NCBI GenBank assembly: GCA_031290205.1
Contig: JAITNZ010000067.1
Location: 1 to 11,431 of the forward strand
DNA: 11,431 nucleotides
Source of the DNA: Spirochaetaceae bacterium
GTDB lineage: Bacteria; Spirochaetota; Spirochaetia; Treponematales; Breznakiellaceae
Direction of reading: 5' to 3'
Part shown: one piece after another, positions 1-6,208 of the stretch
Numbering within the stretch: the first letter of the stretch is position 1
Layout of the letters: each line of letters starts with the position of its first letter
Program-made: the position numbers and the translations under genes
Notes under the pieces: generated by a model
Database searches by the model: none
What the model was told of the DNA's origin: nothing
Seen by the model: only the letters and a program-made list of their open reading frames with translations

Positions 1-13
1 CTCTTCGTATGCC

Positions 14-156
14 GCTGTTAAACGCCCTATCGGGCGCGGCGGCTGGGCGGGGTAGGGCGCAACGCAGTGCGCCCGTAGGGGGAGACTTCCCCCTCCTCTA
101 CTGGATTACTACCATAGTGCCGGCTGATTTACCCAGAATTTGGAAGTGCACCCGGG
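14..156 (+). repeat. Composite structured dispersed repeat, copy A
   Basis: This copy matches the minus strand of 7459-7701. The modules in order are a palindrome CGCCCTATCGGGCG at 23-36, GGGCGGGGTA at 45-54, a hairpin with 7-bp arms at 55-61/68-74, a second hairpin GGGGGA/TCCCCC at 78-83/88-93, a diverged stretch at 84-123, and a 33-nt core at 124-156. The core is an exact reverse complement of 7459-7491. The core end faces the start of the iron-sulfur gene at 210. No coding capacity is convincing here; the open frame running in from position 9 is repeat sequence read through. The outer limit on the left is uncertain because the window begins there. Confidence 0.8.
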
Positions 157-170
157 CGGCGCCGGATATA

Positions 171-199
171 TTGTTTTTTTTCTTTGAATTTGATAGATT
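171..199 (+). promoter_or_regulatory. Weak candidate promoter for the iron-sulfur gene
   Basis: TTGTTT at 171-176 and TAGATT at 194-199 are separated by 17 nt in a T-rich stretch just after the composite repeat. A transcript starting near 205-207 would begin only a few bases before the ATG at 210, which fits the lack of any Shine-Dalgarno sequence there. Both boxes are poor matches to the sigma-70 consensus, so this is tentative. Confidence 0.3.
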
Positions 200-209
200 T
201 TCGACAGTT

Positions 210-803
210 ATGATTCGGAAAATAATTGTCATTGACGAGGAAAAATGTAACGGATGCGGGCTCTGCGCGTCAGCTTGCCATGAGGGGGCAATCGGCATCG
301 TAGGAGGGAAGGCAAAGTTGCTCCGCGATGCGGACTGCGACGGGCTTGGCAACTGCCTTCCCGCCTGCCCTGAAAACGCGATTGGTTTTGAAGAACGCGA
401 GGCGGCGGCATTCGGTGTGTCCGGACGCTTAAACGCGTGGCCAATTCAACTCAAGCTTGTTTCTCCGGCAGCCGCGTGTTTTGACGATGTGGAACTTTTA
501 ATCAGCGCGGATTGCGCGGCATACTCGCATGGGAATTTCCACCATACGTTCATGCGCGGCAAAACAACGGTCATCGGCTGTCCGAAACTCGATGCGCTCG
601 ATTACAGCGGAAAGCTCTGCGCTATTTTTAAGAATCACCATATAAAATCAATTACGCTTGTCCGCATGGAAGTGCCGTGCTGCGGCGGCATTGTCTGGAT
701 GGCGCAAAATGCGCTCAACAAAAGCGAAAAAAATATCGAACTAAAAATCGTAACACTTTCTGTTGAAGGCGCGATTCTTGAAGGCAAGGAGAGCTCGCCA
801 TGA
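210..803 (+). CDS. Iron-sulfur cluster-binding protein with a C-terminal CCGG-motif domain
   Basis: The product has 197 residues. Residues 13-23 carry a complete ferredoxin-type C-x2-C-x2-C-x3-C motif (C13, C16, C19, C23). The second motif, C43-DGLGN-C49-LPA-C53-P, has Leu at position 46 where a bacterial ferredoxin has its second cysteine, so it offers three cysteines. I recall CDGLG-type second motifs as a feature of this family, not as damage. The C-terminal half holds GCPKLD and VPCCGG, further cysteine motifs that could bind metal or act in redox chemistry. No membrane segment is seen, so it is probably a cytoplasmic electron-transfer protein of anaerobes; its partner is unknown. I chose ATG 210 because the 67 residues upstream in frame derive from repeat DNA. 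No ribosome binding site precedes it. The next gene starts inside its stop codon. Confidence 0.85.
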   Translation: MIRKIIVIDEEKCNGCGLCASACHEGAIGIVGGKAKLLRDADCDGLGNCLPACPENAIGFEEREAAAFGVSGRLNAWPIQLKLVSPAAACFDDVELLISADCAAYSHGNFHHTFMRGKTTVIGCPKLDALDYSGKLCAIFKNHHIKSITLVRMEVPCCGGIVWMAQNALNKSEKNIELKIVTLSVEGAILEGKESSP

Positions 804-1042
804 CCTATCGATGCCCCGGTGCGGATAATATCAGAACGCCTGCTTTGGCAACAAAGCCGTGCCCCGTGTGCGGGAACGAAATAGACCTATTTTCCACCGA
901 TATGCAGGGGGTTTGCGATAGATGCGGCTTCGTCGCCTACAACGATACAAAATCCTGCATCAAGTGGTGCAAATATGCCCGTGAATGTGTCGGCGATGAA
1001 CTCTACGAACGGTTTATGGCAGACCACGCGGAAGATGGGTGA
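800..1042 (+). CDS. Small cysteine-rich zinc-ribbon-like protein
   Basis: The product has 80 residues and eight cysteines. C21-x2-C24 and C39-x2-C42 look like a zinc ribbon. A second group, C53-x3-C57-x5-C63, lies in the segment SCIKWCKYARECVGDELY and could bind a further metal. Its start overlaps the stop of the iron-sulfur gene (ATGA), and AAGGAGAG at 786-793 is a good ribosome binding site with a 6-nt gap to the ATG. The two proteins are therefore very likely co-translated and functionally linked, perhaps in redox or metal sensing. The function is unknown. The last 29 nt overlap, tail to tail, the 3' end of the histidine kinase on the other strand. Confidence 0.8.
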   Translation: MTYRCPGADNIRTPALATKPCPVCGNEIDLFSTDMQGVCDRCGFVAYNDTKSCIKWCKYARECVGDELYERFMADHAEDG

Positions 1043-2426
1043 TAGTAAAACACGTTCCCCTGCCCATTTCGCTTTCCGCGCTTATCGTCCAACCGTGAGC
1101 GGTGGCAATCGCCGCAGCGATGCTCAGCCCGATGCCATAGCCCCCCGTGCTTCGCGCCCTCGATTTGTCCGTCCGATAGAAACGTTCAAAGATATGGGGC
1201 AGGTCGTCTTTCGCAATCCCGATGCCGGTATCCTCAATTTTGATGATAATGTTGCAAGAAAATTCAACTGTTATCGTGATGTGTCCGGTATCCGTATACT
1301 GGACGGCGTTGGATACCAGATTGATAAACACCTGTTTGGCACGGTCGTAATCAGCATAGACTTTTGCGCTTACCGTTTTTAGGTGAATGGCAATGCCTTT
1401 TTCATTCGCAGCGGGTCTGCAATAATCGGCGACACGCTCCAGCAATGCGGCAATATCAAAATCAGTTTTATGGAGGGTAATGCTTTCCCATTCAAGCCCC
1501 GTTAGCACACGCATATCCTCTACCAGTTTTGAAAGTCGTGTAATCTCTTCATAACAATTTGTAAGCCGCACCCTGTCAGGCGCCCAAACACCGTCTATCA
1601 TAGCTTCGATAGTTCCCTGCAAAGAGGCAAGCGGCGTCCTCAGTTCATGGGCGATGTCGGAAGTAAGTTGCTTTTGCCGCCGCTCGCTGTCCGCTAGTTC
1701 CGCGCTTAATTCGTTTATTGATTTTGATAGCTCCGTCAGCTCCAGAGTTTTATAATCTTCCCGAATGGTGGTTTTTAACGTTCTCTGCGTGCTGCCGCTT
1801 GCATAGAATGAGGCAATTTGACGCGCAGCCTTACTTGCCGCATTTATCGGTCGCGCGATGCTCGCTCCTAACAAAATAGAAACACAGACTGTTAGAATGA
1901 TAAACACGCAGGCGGCGATAATGAGCAATCTATTTAATGAGGCTAAGAATTTCCCCTCGGACTCAGTATAAAAAAAAGGGCCTACTGTAGCGATATTAAC
2001 CTGCCCTATCGTAATGCCATGGTATGTAAGAGGGTAACTTGTATTTTGTAATTCGCTGTCTATACCATGTTGTGTTTTCATCCTGCGGCTGATATCTTGC
2101 ACCACTTCGACGCAATGCTGCATATCCATAGTGCGGGCATCCCATAGAGAAACGGTATCGGCGCTTTCGACATCAACAATATAGCCGTCATGCATAAACA
2201 ACATTCCTATCGATTCTAATGCCACTCTGTCAAAAGTTTGCTGTATAGGATTATACAATTCGCTGATAGCATCCACAATTTCTCTATTGTGTGTTTTGAT
2301 AGTATCCTTTACAAAACTTTCAAATATTTTCTGTGCAAAAATATTAAGCCCGGCTGTTAGTATAAAGAGCGCGGCGCTGATAAACAGAGCATAGGTGAGG
2401 ATAAGGCGCTTTCTAAGACTGATCAT
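1014..2426 (-). CDS. Membrane sensor histidine kinase (HAMP-HisKA-HATPase)
   Basis: A 470-residue sensor kinase that would autophosphorylate on a histidine and pass the phosphate to the response regulator at 3033-3767. Membrane segments lie near residues 6-29 and 166-189 and enclose an extracytoplasmic sensor region of about 135 residues. A HAMP linker spans about 190-243. The HisKA phosphoacceptor is H260 in the sequence SDIAHELRTPL. The ATPase domain has an N box with N373, DTGIGI at 399-404, FERFYR, and GGYGIGLSI at 428-436. All catalytic motifs are intact. I prefer ATG 2426; a TTG 36 nt further upstream would only add a proline-rich leader. There is no clear ribosome binding site, and the start overlaps the preceding small gene by 14 nt, so translation may depend on coupling. 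The signal it senses is unknown. Confidence 0.92.
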   Translation of the reverse strand: MISLRKRLILTYALFISAALFILTAGLNIFAQKIFESFVKDTIKTHNREIVDAISELYNPIQQTFDRVALESIGMLFMHDGYIVDVESADTVSLWDARTMDMQHCVEVVQDISRRMKTQHGIDSELQNTSYPLTYHGITIGQVNIATVGPFFYTESEGKFLASLNRLLIIAACVFIILTVCVSILLGASIARPINAASKAARQIASFYASGSTQRTLKTTIREDYKTLELTELSKSINELSAELADSERRQKQLTSDIAHELRTPLASLQGTIEAMIDGVWAPDRVRLTNCYEEITRLSKLVEDMRVLTGLEWESITLHKTDFDIAALLERVADYCRPAANEKGIAIHLKTVSAKVYADYDRAKQVFINLVSNAVQYTDTGHITITVEFSCNIIIKIEDTGIGIAKDDLPHIFERFYRTDKSRARSTGGYGIGLSIAAAIATAHGWTISAESEMGRGTCFTITHLPRGLP

Positions 2427-2733
2427 GCGGTGTATGCGCGGGGCGGGGGCGGGGTGCTGCAAAAGCCGCCAATTGCTTTTCGATATAACATTGTTGGATA
2501 GCTGTGAGGGCGTCTATCCGTATCTTTGCTAATTCACGGTCGAGTTTGGGCAGCCCCAGCCGAGATAGCCCGTTCTTGAGGCGCGTTTTGTGAGCGATAC
2601 ATGCCACATGAAAGGCATCACGGGGCAGTCCTTTGTAACGCCACTGGTTCCGGTGTGGAAATGCCATATCTACGGTGTGATACGGTGAGCCTTCCTTGTT
2701 GCCAATGTCAATTGTTAATCCAGTCTTTTCCAT
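2413..2733 (-). CDS. Small hypothetical protein, second gene of a possible addiction-type pair
   Basis: About 106 residues from ATG 2733; a GTG at 2766 would add 11 residues that overlap the partner gene further. It overlaps the upstream small gene by 26 nt, which suggests coupled expression. The protein is basic and seems soluble, with a stretch WRYKGLPRDAFHVACIAH and a helical C-terminal part ending near YIEKQ. The last dozen residues are a low-complexity proline/arginine tail encoded by a very GC-rich stretch (about 2430-2456) just before the kinase start, possibly a junction product. No signal peptide or nuclease motif is recognised. Two small overlapping genes with their own promoter inside another operon resemble a toxin-antitoxin module, but I cannot name a family. 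Confidence 0.55.
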   Translation of the reverse strand: MEKTGLTIDIGNKEGSPYHTVDMAFPHRNQWRYKGLPRDAFHVACIAHKTRLKNGLSRLGLPKLDRELAKIRIDALTAIQQCYIEKQLAAFAAPRPRPAHTPHDQS

Positions 2734-2950
2734 AAGCCGCTTCAACTTCCGCCATGTTCCAGCCACTGTTCTTCAAAAAATCCCGTCCCCAGGATACTTT
2801 TTCTTTGAAAACTTTCGCCATCCAGGGAGGCATGGGAACACTCAGTGCCAGTTCCCTTGATTCCGCTACCTTGCCTGCCTCCCGCAGTTCCGCCGCCCTA
2901 ACGCCGATCTCCAGTTTTTCATGCTCCGTCATCAGTTTGTTTATTGCCAT
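2708..2950 (-). CDS. Small hypothetical protein, first gene of a possible addiction-type pair
   Basis: An 80-residue charged, mostly helical protein. It contains HEKLEIGVRAAELREAGKVAE and later PMPPWMAKVFKEK, and ends with GWNMAEVEAAYGKDW. The start is set by GGAGG at 2956-2960, five bases before ATG 2950. An in-frame ATG at 2962 overlaps that site and is less likely. A -10-like TATAAT lies about 33 nt further upstream. The order (small helical protein first, overlapping small basic protein second) is typical of antitoxin-toxin pairs. That role is inferred from arrangement only; no DNA-binding fold is evident to me. Confidence 0.65.
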   Translation of the reverse strand: MAINKLMTEHEKLEIGVRAAELREAGKVAESRELALSVPMPPWMAKVFKEKVSWGRDFLKNSGWNMAEVEAAYGKDWINN

Positions 2951-2955
2951 CAAAG

Positions 2956-2960
2956 CCTCC
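2956..2960 (-). promoter_or_regulatory. Ribosome binding site that fixes the start at 2950
   Basis: GGAGG on the minus strand is five bases from ATG 2950. It overlaps the alternative ATG at 2962, which argues for the downstream start. Confidence 0.7.
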
Positions 2961-2982
2961 ATATTATCATTGATATTGCACT

Positions 2983-2988
2983 ATTATA
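2983..2988 (-). promoter_or_regulatory. Candidate -10 box for the small gene pair
   Basis: A perfect TATAAT on the minus strand lies between the response-regulator stop (3033) and the small gene pair. The -35 region around 3006-3012 is poor. A second TATAAT-like match at 3020-3025 lies just after the regulator stop. Either would give the pair its own transcription inside the signalling operon. Confidence 0.45.
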
Positions 2989-3032
2989 CCCAAAACGCAG
3001 TCTTTTGTATATGTGCGCGATTATATAGTAAA

Positions 3033-3767
3033 TTAGTAGCTGCTACTGTTCCCGTTCCCCATCACCCCTTCTTCACCAATAAACCGATACCCTAACCCGT
3101 AGACCGTTTGAATATACCGCGCATTTTTCGAATCATCACCGATCTTTTTCCTGATGTTTTTAATCTGCGCGTCTATCGTCCGGTCAAACCCATCGAAGTC
3201 CTCGCCCTTGATCTTGTCGATAATTTCATCACGGGTAAAAATCTTCGCGCCATTAGACATCAAGAGACAGAGTATCTTGTATTCCTCGGCGCTTAACGAT
3301 AGAGGGACGCCGTTTTTTATTATCAGCCGCCGCTCTCCATCCAGTTCGAGCTCACCATATTTAAGATACAATTTTTTTGTGTTGGGGGGGGCGTGCAAAA
3401 TACTTCGGCGCAATGCCGCCTGAACACGGGCGACAACTTGCTTCATACTAAACGGCTTTGTTATATAATCGTCTGCGCCGACTGAAAGCCCTTTGATGAT
3501 GCTCTCCTCATCGGCTTTTGCCGTAAGCATAATAATCGGAATGGAGGAGCTTTCACGCACCCGCCTACAAACTGCCTCGCCTGTTATATCCGGCAGCATA
3601 AGGTCGAGTAGCATAAGGGATACGGGATATTGCTCGAATGCGGCAAGCGCTTCCCTGCCGGTAGCGGCGCATATCACCTTGAACGCGCTCCTTTCAAGAT
3701 ACGCTTTGAGGAGTTCCGCTATTCGTCGTTCATCATCAACAACTAAAATAAGCCCGTCGCCTGCCAT
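3033..3767 (-). CDS. OmpR/PhoB-family DNA-binding response regulator
   Basis: A 244-residue regulator. The receiver domain (about 5-120) has acidic residues D11 and D12, phosphoacceptor D55 in LMLLDLMLPD, T82 and K104 in ITKPF, so it should be phosphorylated by the kinase at 1014-2426. A winged-helix DNA-binding domain follows (about 130-232), with FTRDEIIDKI, the recognition-helix region DRTIDAQIKNIRKKIG, and YGLGYRF. The usual end of this family is close to GYRFIGEE; the extra tail GVMGNGNSSSY is encoded by heptamer-like repeat DNA. The start is six bases after the comFB-like stop, with no strong ribosome binding site, so it is probably translated by coupling. The kinase gene would normally follow directly but is displaced by the small gene pair. 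Confidence 0.93.
   Translation of the reverse strand: MAGDGLILVVDDERRIAELLKAYLERSAFKVICAATGREALAAFEQYPVSLMLLDLMLPDITGEAVCRRVRESSSIPIIMLTAKADEESIIKGLSVGADDYITKPFSMKQVVARVQAALRRSILHAPPNTKKLYLKYGELELDGERRLIIKNGVPLSLSAEEYKILCLLMSNGAKIFTRDEIIDKIKGEDFDGFDRTIDAQIKNIRKKIGDDSKNARYIQTVYGLGYRFIGEEGVMGNGNSSSY
3048..3068 (-). repeat. Degenerate heptamer repeat inside the regulator 3' end
   Basis: Read on the minus strand, the bases form GGGGTGAT, GGGGAAC and GGGAAC, close to the GGGGAAT/GGGGAAC units at 10406-10454. They encode VMGNGN in the tail of the response regulator. Confidence 0.5.
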
Positions 3768-3773
3768 GTCTTA

Positions 3774-4082
3774 TTAGCGAGACCCTATTTCATGTCCGGG
3801 GTGGCGGCTTACATGGTCTATAGCGTCTTTCACCGTCTTTTTTAATTTTTCAGCATACTCAGGCTCGTTTGCGCCCTCGGCAAGATATATGGTTCCCAAG
3901 AGTGAGCTGTGGTAGCGAGGGGGCAGCAGATTAAGCGCTAATGCCGCCATGTCTACCACACAATCGTTGCATACACATATACTGCCATCATGCCAAGACA
4001 TCAATTGAGATTTTAATTCCTCGATGACAAGGCGCTTCCCCTCATCAACCAAGTTATCAAAATCATAACCATCAAAATTCAT
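3774..4082 (-). CDS. ComFB-family protein, possible cyclic-di-nucleotide receptor
   Basis: A 102-residue cytoplasmic protein. The signature CVCNDCVVDMAALALNLLPP followed by RY is the hallmark of the ComFB family, with three closely spaced cysteines and a helix ending in the LPPRY motif. The family is named after a Bacillus late-competence gene. Members in other phyla, notably cyanobacteria, have been described as cyclic-di-GMP-binding proteins, so a second-messenger role is plausible. A binding role for this copy is inference. GAGGAGG at 4087-4093 is a strong ribosome binding site four bases before the ATG. It lies six bases upstream of the response regulator, which suggests that a second-messenger input and a two-component system are made together. 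The length is normal for the family. Confidence 0.85.
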   Translation of the reverse strand: MNFDGYDFDNLVDEGKRLVIEELKSQLMSWHDGSICVCNDCVVDMAALALNLLPPRYHSSLLGTIYLAEGANEPEYAEKLKKTVKDAIDHVSRHPGHEIGSR

Positions 4083-4104
4083 TATGCCTCCTCGTGCAAT
4101 ATAG

Positions 4105-4124
4105 TGGATTATGGATTATGGATT
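4105..4124 (+). repeat. Heptamer tandem repeat TGGATTA
   Basis: Two exact copies of TGGATTA (4105-4118) are followed by a third lacking its last base. It lies shortly upstream of the comFB-like ribosome binding site. Confidence 0.8.
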
Positions 4125-4183
4125 TTTACTTCGGAGTATCAGAGATAATTCATGGAATACTCTAATACTTCGAATCAAACCCT

Positions 4184-4218
4184 CCATCATCCATTATCTA
4201 TTATCTATTATCCATCAT
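4184..4218 (-). repeat. Heptamer tandem repeat abutting the dnaB stop codon
   Basis: Five heptamers on the plus strand: CCATCAT, CCATTAT, CTATTAT, CTATTAT, CCATCAT. The array begins one base beyond the dnaB stop codon (4220-4222) and so would lie in the 3' untranslated region of the operon. Confidence 0.85.
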
Positions 4219-4219
4219 T

Positions 4220-5551
4220 CTACTTATCAGAATTATCAAACTTTGTCCATCTATCATAATAGTTAAGAATCGTTCTTCCGGTGGGACCATTGCGGTTCTT
4301 TGCTATTTCAATTTCTGTTTCAAAAAATTCGGGTGAGGGCTCGTCATCTTTTTTTGCCCGCTCGCGGTGCATAAGGATGACGACATCGGCGTCCTGTTCA
4401 ACGGCGCCCGAATCGCGAAGATGGGCGAGCGTCGGTTTGCCGCCTTCCGCCGGACGCCCTACTTGCGAGAGGACGACAATCGGAATATCCAACTCGCGGG
4501 CAAGGCTCTTCACCGAACGTGAAAATTCAGACACCTGTTCATAACGCGGGGTGTATATATTATCACTACCGATAAGACCCAGATAATCGATAAAGATGAT
4601 TTCGACTTTTTCCACTTCGCGCAGACGGCGCGCCTGCGTGCGTAGATCGAAGAGCTTCATATTCGGTATCGCTTCGATAAAGAGCGGCGCGTCATAAATC
4701 CTACCCGCAACAGAGAGCATCTTGTCAAAATTTTTACCCTGCTCAACTTTATTCATCGTGCGGATATTGCGGAAGTCCACACACGATTCGGATGCTAACA
4801 GGCGCTCAGTAAGCCGTATATCGGGCATTTCAAGCGAAAAGAACGCCGTCGGGATTTTTTGATGAACAGCAGTATTCGCCGCCATATTGAGCGCCAGCGC
4901 CGTCTTCCCTATTGAAGGACGCGCGCCGATAACGATCATCTCGGATTTCTGGAAGCCGCCGGTAAAAGAATCTATGCCGGGGAATCCGCACTTGATGCCC
5001 GTAAACTCTTTATCCATAGTTTTTTCCATCCATGCGATGGTTTCGTGGACAAGCTCTTTAATGTTTTTATATTTGTAACTCTGCTTCTGCTCGATTAATT
5101 CAAAGATAAACTGCTGGGCTTTCTCGACTATCTGATACGAAGTTTCGGAAATATCAAACGATTTTGCGGTTATCTTCGATGCTATCGTAATGAGGGAGCG
5201 GCGTACCGCGCAATCCTGCACAAGCTCAACATAGTAGGATATGTTTGCCGCAGTCGGCACGACATTGGTAAGGCTTGCAATGTATGCCTCACCACCGGCC
5301 GCATCAAGCTCGTCCGACTGCCGCAATTCATCGCATACCGAAATAATATCGACCCGTCTGCCGCCCTTGTCAAAGATGTTTCGGATCGCCTTGAATATTT
5401 TTCCGTTCGCCTGCGAATAAAATTCATCAGGCTGTAGTATGCCGGCAACGGCGGCGACGGCTTCGTTTTCCAGAAGCATCGCGCCGAGCGCCGCCTTTTC
5501 AGCATCTTCATTGTGAGGCGGGATCTTGTCTTTTAACTCTTGCTGTGCCAT
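4220..5551 (-). CDS. dnaB: Replicative DNA helicase DnaB
   Basis: A 443-residue hexameric helicase that unwinds DNA at the replication fork and recruits primase. The N-terminal domain starts at PPHNEDAEKAALGAML. The RecA-like ATPase core begins near residue 185 with GFPGIDSFTGGF. Walker A is GARPSIGKT at 209-217, with Ile where Met is more usual. The catalytic ..FFSLEM.. segment is at 237-242, Walker B is IIFIDYL at 318-324, LSQVGRPAEGGKP is at 361-373, and LRDSGAVEQDADVV is at 378-391. The protein is full length with no intein. It starts three bases after the rplI stop with no strong ribosome binding site, so it should be translationally coupled. It is the last gene of the rpsF operon. Confidence 0.97.
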   Translation of the reverse strand: MAQQELKDKIPPHNEDAEKAALGAMLLENEAVAAVAGILQPDEFYSQANGKIFKAIRNIFDKGGRRVDIISVCDELRQSDELDAAGGEAYIASLTNVVPTAANISYYVELVQDCAVRRSLITIASKITAKSFDISETSYQIVEKAQQFIFELIEQKQSYKYKNIKELVHETIAWMEKTMDKEFTGIKCGFPGIDSFTGGFQKSEMIVIGARPSIGKTALALNMAANTAVHQKIPTAFFSLEMPDIRLTERLLASESCVDFRNIRTMNKVEQGKNFDKMLSVAGRIYDAPLFIEAIPNMKLFDLRTQARRLREVEKVEIIFIDYLGLIGSDNIYTPRYEQVSEFSRSVKSLARELDIPIVVLSQVGRPAEGGKPTLAHLRDSGAVEQDADVVILMHRERAKKDDEPSPEFFETEIEIAKNRNGPTGRTILNYYDRWTKFDNSDK

Positions 5552-5554
5552 GCG

Positions 5555-6193
5555 CTATTGTGAAACAAGCGCCGGAGCTTCGACAGCGGCAGCCTCAACA
5601 ACGGGCGCTTCGACAACGGCAGTCTCGACAGCGGCAGCCTCAACAGAAGGAGCCTCGTTTCCCGTTTCGACATTCTCGGCGCCCCTTTCTTGCCGGCGCT
5701 GCCGTGTTTGCGAGTGGGTGCTCTTGGCTTCAGTCTTGATCTCGGCGGCTTCAACGTTTACGGCGAGTTCCGCCGAGGCATTCCCGTAGAGCTTTATCGT
5801 TGCCTTGTACTTGCCGACATTCTTTATCGCGTTCCCCGGCACCTCAATCCGCTTGCGTTCGATGGCAAAGCCCTGTTTTGCAAGCTCGTCGACAATGCTC
5901 AGGTTGGTAACGGCGCCGTAGAGTTTCCCGTTGGCGCCGGCAGGCATAATCAGCGTCAGAGTAAGCTCCTCAATCTTTTCCTTGGCGCCCAGAGCATCCT
6001 TGCGCTTTTCTTCCTTGCGTGCCTCAATCTCGCCCCGGCGCGCCTCGAACAACTTTATCGTCCGCTCGGTATACTGGAGCGCAATATTGCGAGGGAATAG
6101 AAAATTCCGCGCATACCCTTTGGCGACTTCTTTGACATCGCCCTCTTCGCCAAGCGAGGCAAGATCCTGATTCAGTATAATTTTCGTGTGCAT
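5555..6193 (-). CDS. rplI: Large-subunit ribosomal protein bL9 with an extended C-terminal tail
   Basis: A 212-residue protein against about 150 for typical bL9. Residues 1-50 form the 23S rRNA-binding N domain (KIILNQDLASLGEEGDVKEV and YARNFLFPR). A charged connecting helix lies at about 50-78, and the C domain runs to about 148. The extra tail of about 64 residues has a basic stretch (SQTRQRRQER) and then six pentapeptide units of the VEAAA/VEAPV kind, encoded by 15-bp tandem repeats. GAGGAG precedes the ATG by six bases. It sits between rpsR and dnaB as in other treponemes. The tail looks like an expandable addition at the 3' end; whether relatives share it cannot be judged here. Confidence 0.95.
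   Translation of the reverse strand: MHTKIILNQDLASLGEEGDVKEVAKGYARNFLFPRNIALQYTERTIKLFEARRGEIEARKEEKRKDALGAKEKIEELTLTLIMPAGANGKLYGAVTNLSIVDELAKQGFAIERKRIEVPGNAIKNVGKYKATIKLYGNASAELAVNVEAAEIKTEAKSTHSQTRQRRQERGAENVETGNEAPSVEAAAVETAVVEAPVVEAAAVEAPALVSQ
5571..5660 (-). repeat. 15-bp tandem repeats encoding the bL9 pentapeptide tail
   Basis: Six consecutive 15-bp units, for example GCGGCAGCCTCAACA, which occurs identically at 5586-5600 and 5631-5645. The other units differ at a few positions. They encode the residues NEAPS, VEAAA, VETAV, VEAPV, VEAAA, VEAPA in order. Confidence 0.85.
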
Positions 6194-6208
6194 AATAAAC
6201 TCCTCGAT

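Larger units (their letters stand above)
4083..4219. other. Gap between dnaB and the comFB-like gene with heptamer repeats
   Basis: No gene is seen. The gap holds heptamer arrays at 4105-4124 and 4184-4218 and a weak inverted repeat GAGTAT/ATACTC (4134-4139/4157-4162) with a 17-nt loop. There is no clear rho-independent terminator for the dnaB operon and no convincing promoter for comFB. Confidence 0.6.

Noticed and set aside
9..209. N-terminal extension of the iron-sulfur gene
   Set aside because: The added residues are encoded by the composite repeat and have no family resemblance. The ferredoxin motif begins just after ATG 210.
2427..2462. A longer kinase starting at TTG 2462
   Set aside because: It would add a proline-rich leader before the membrane segment. 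ATG 2426 gives the normal short positively charged start.
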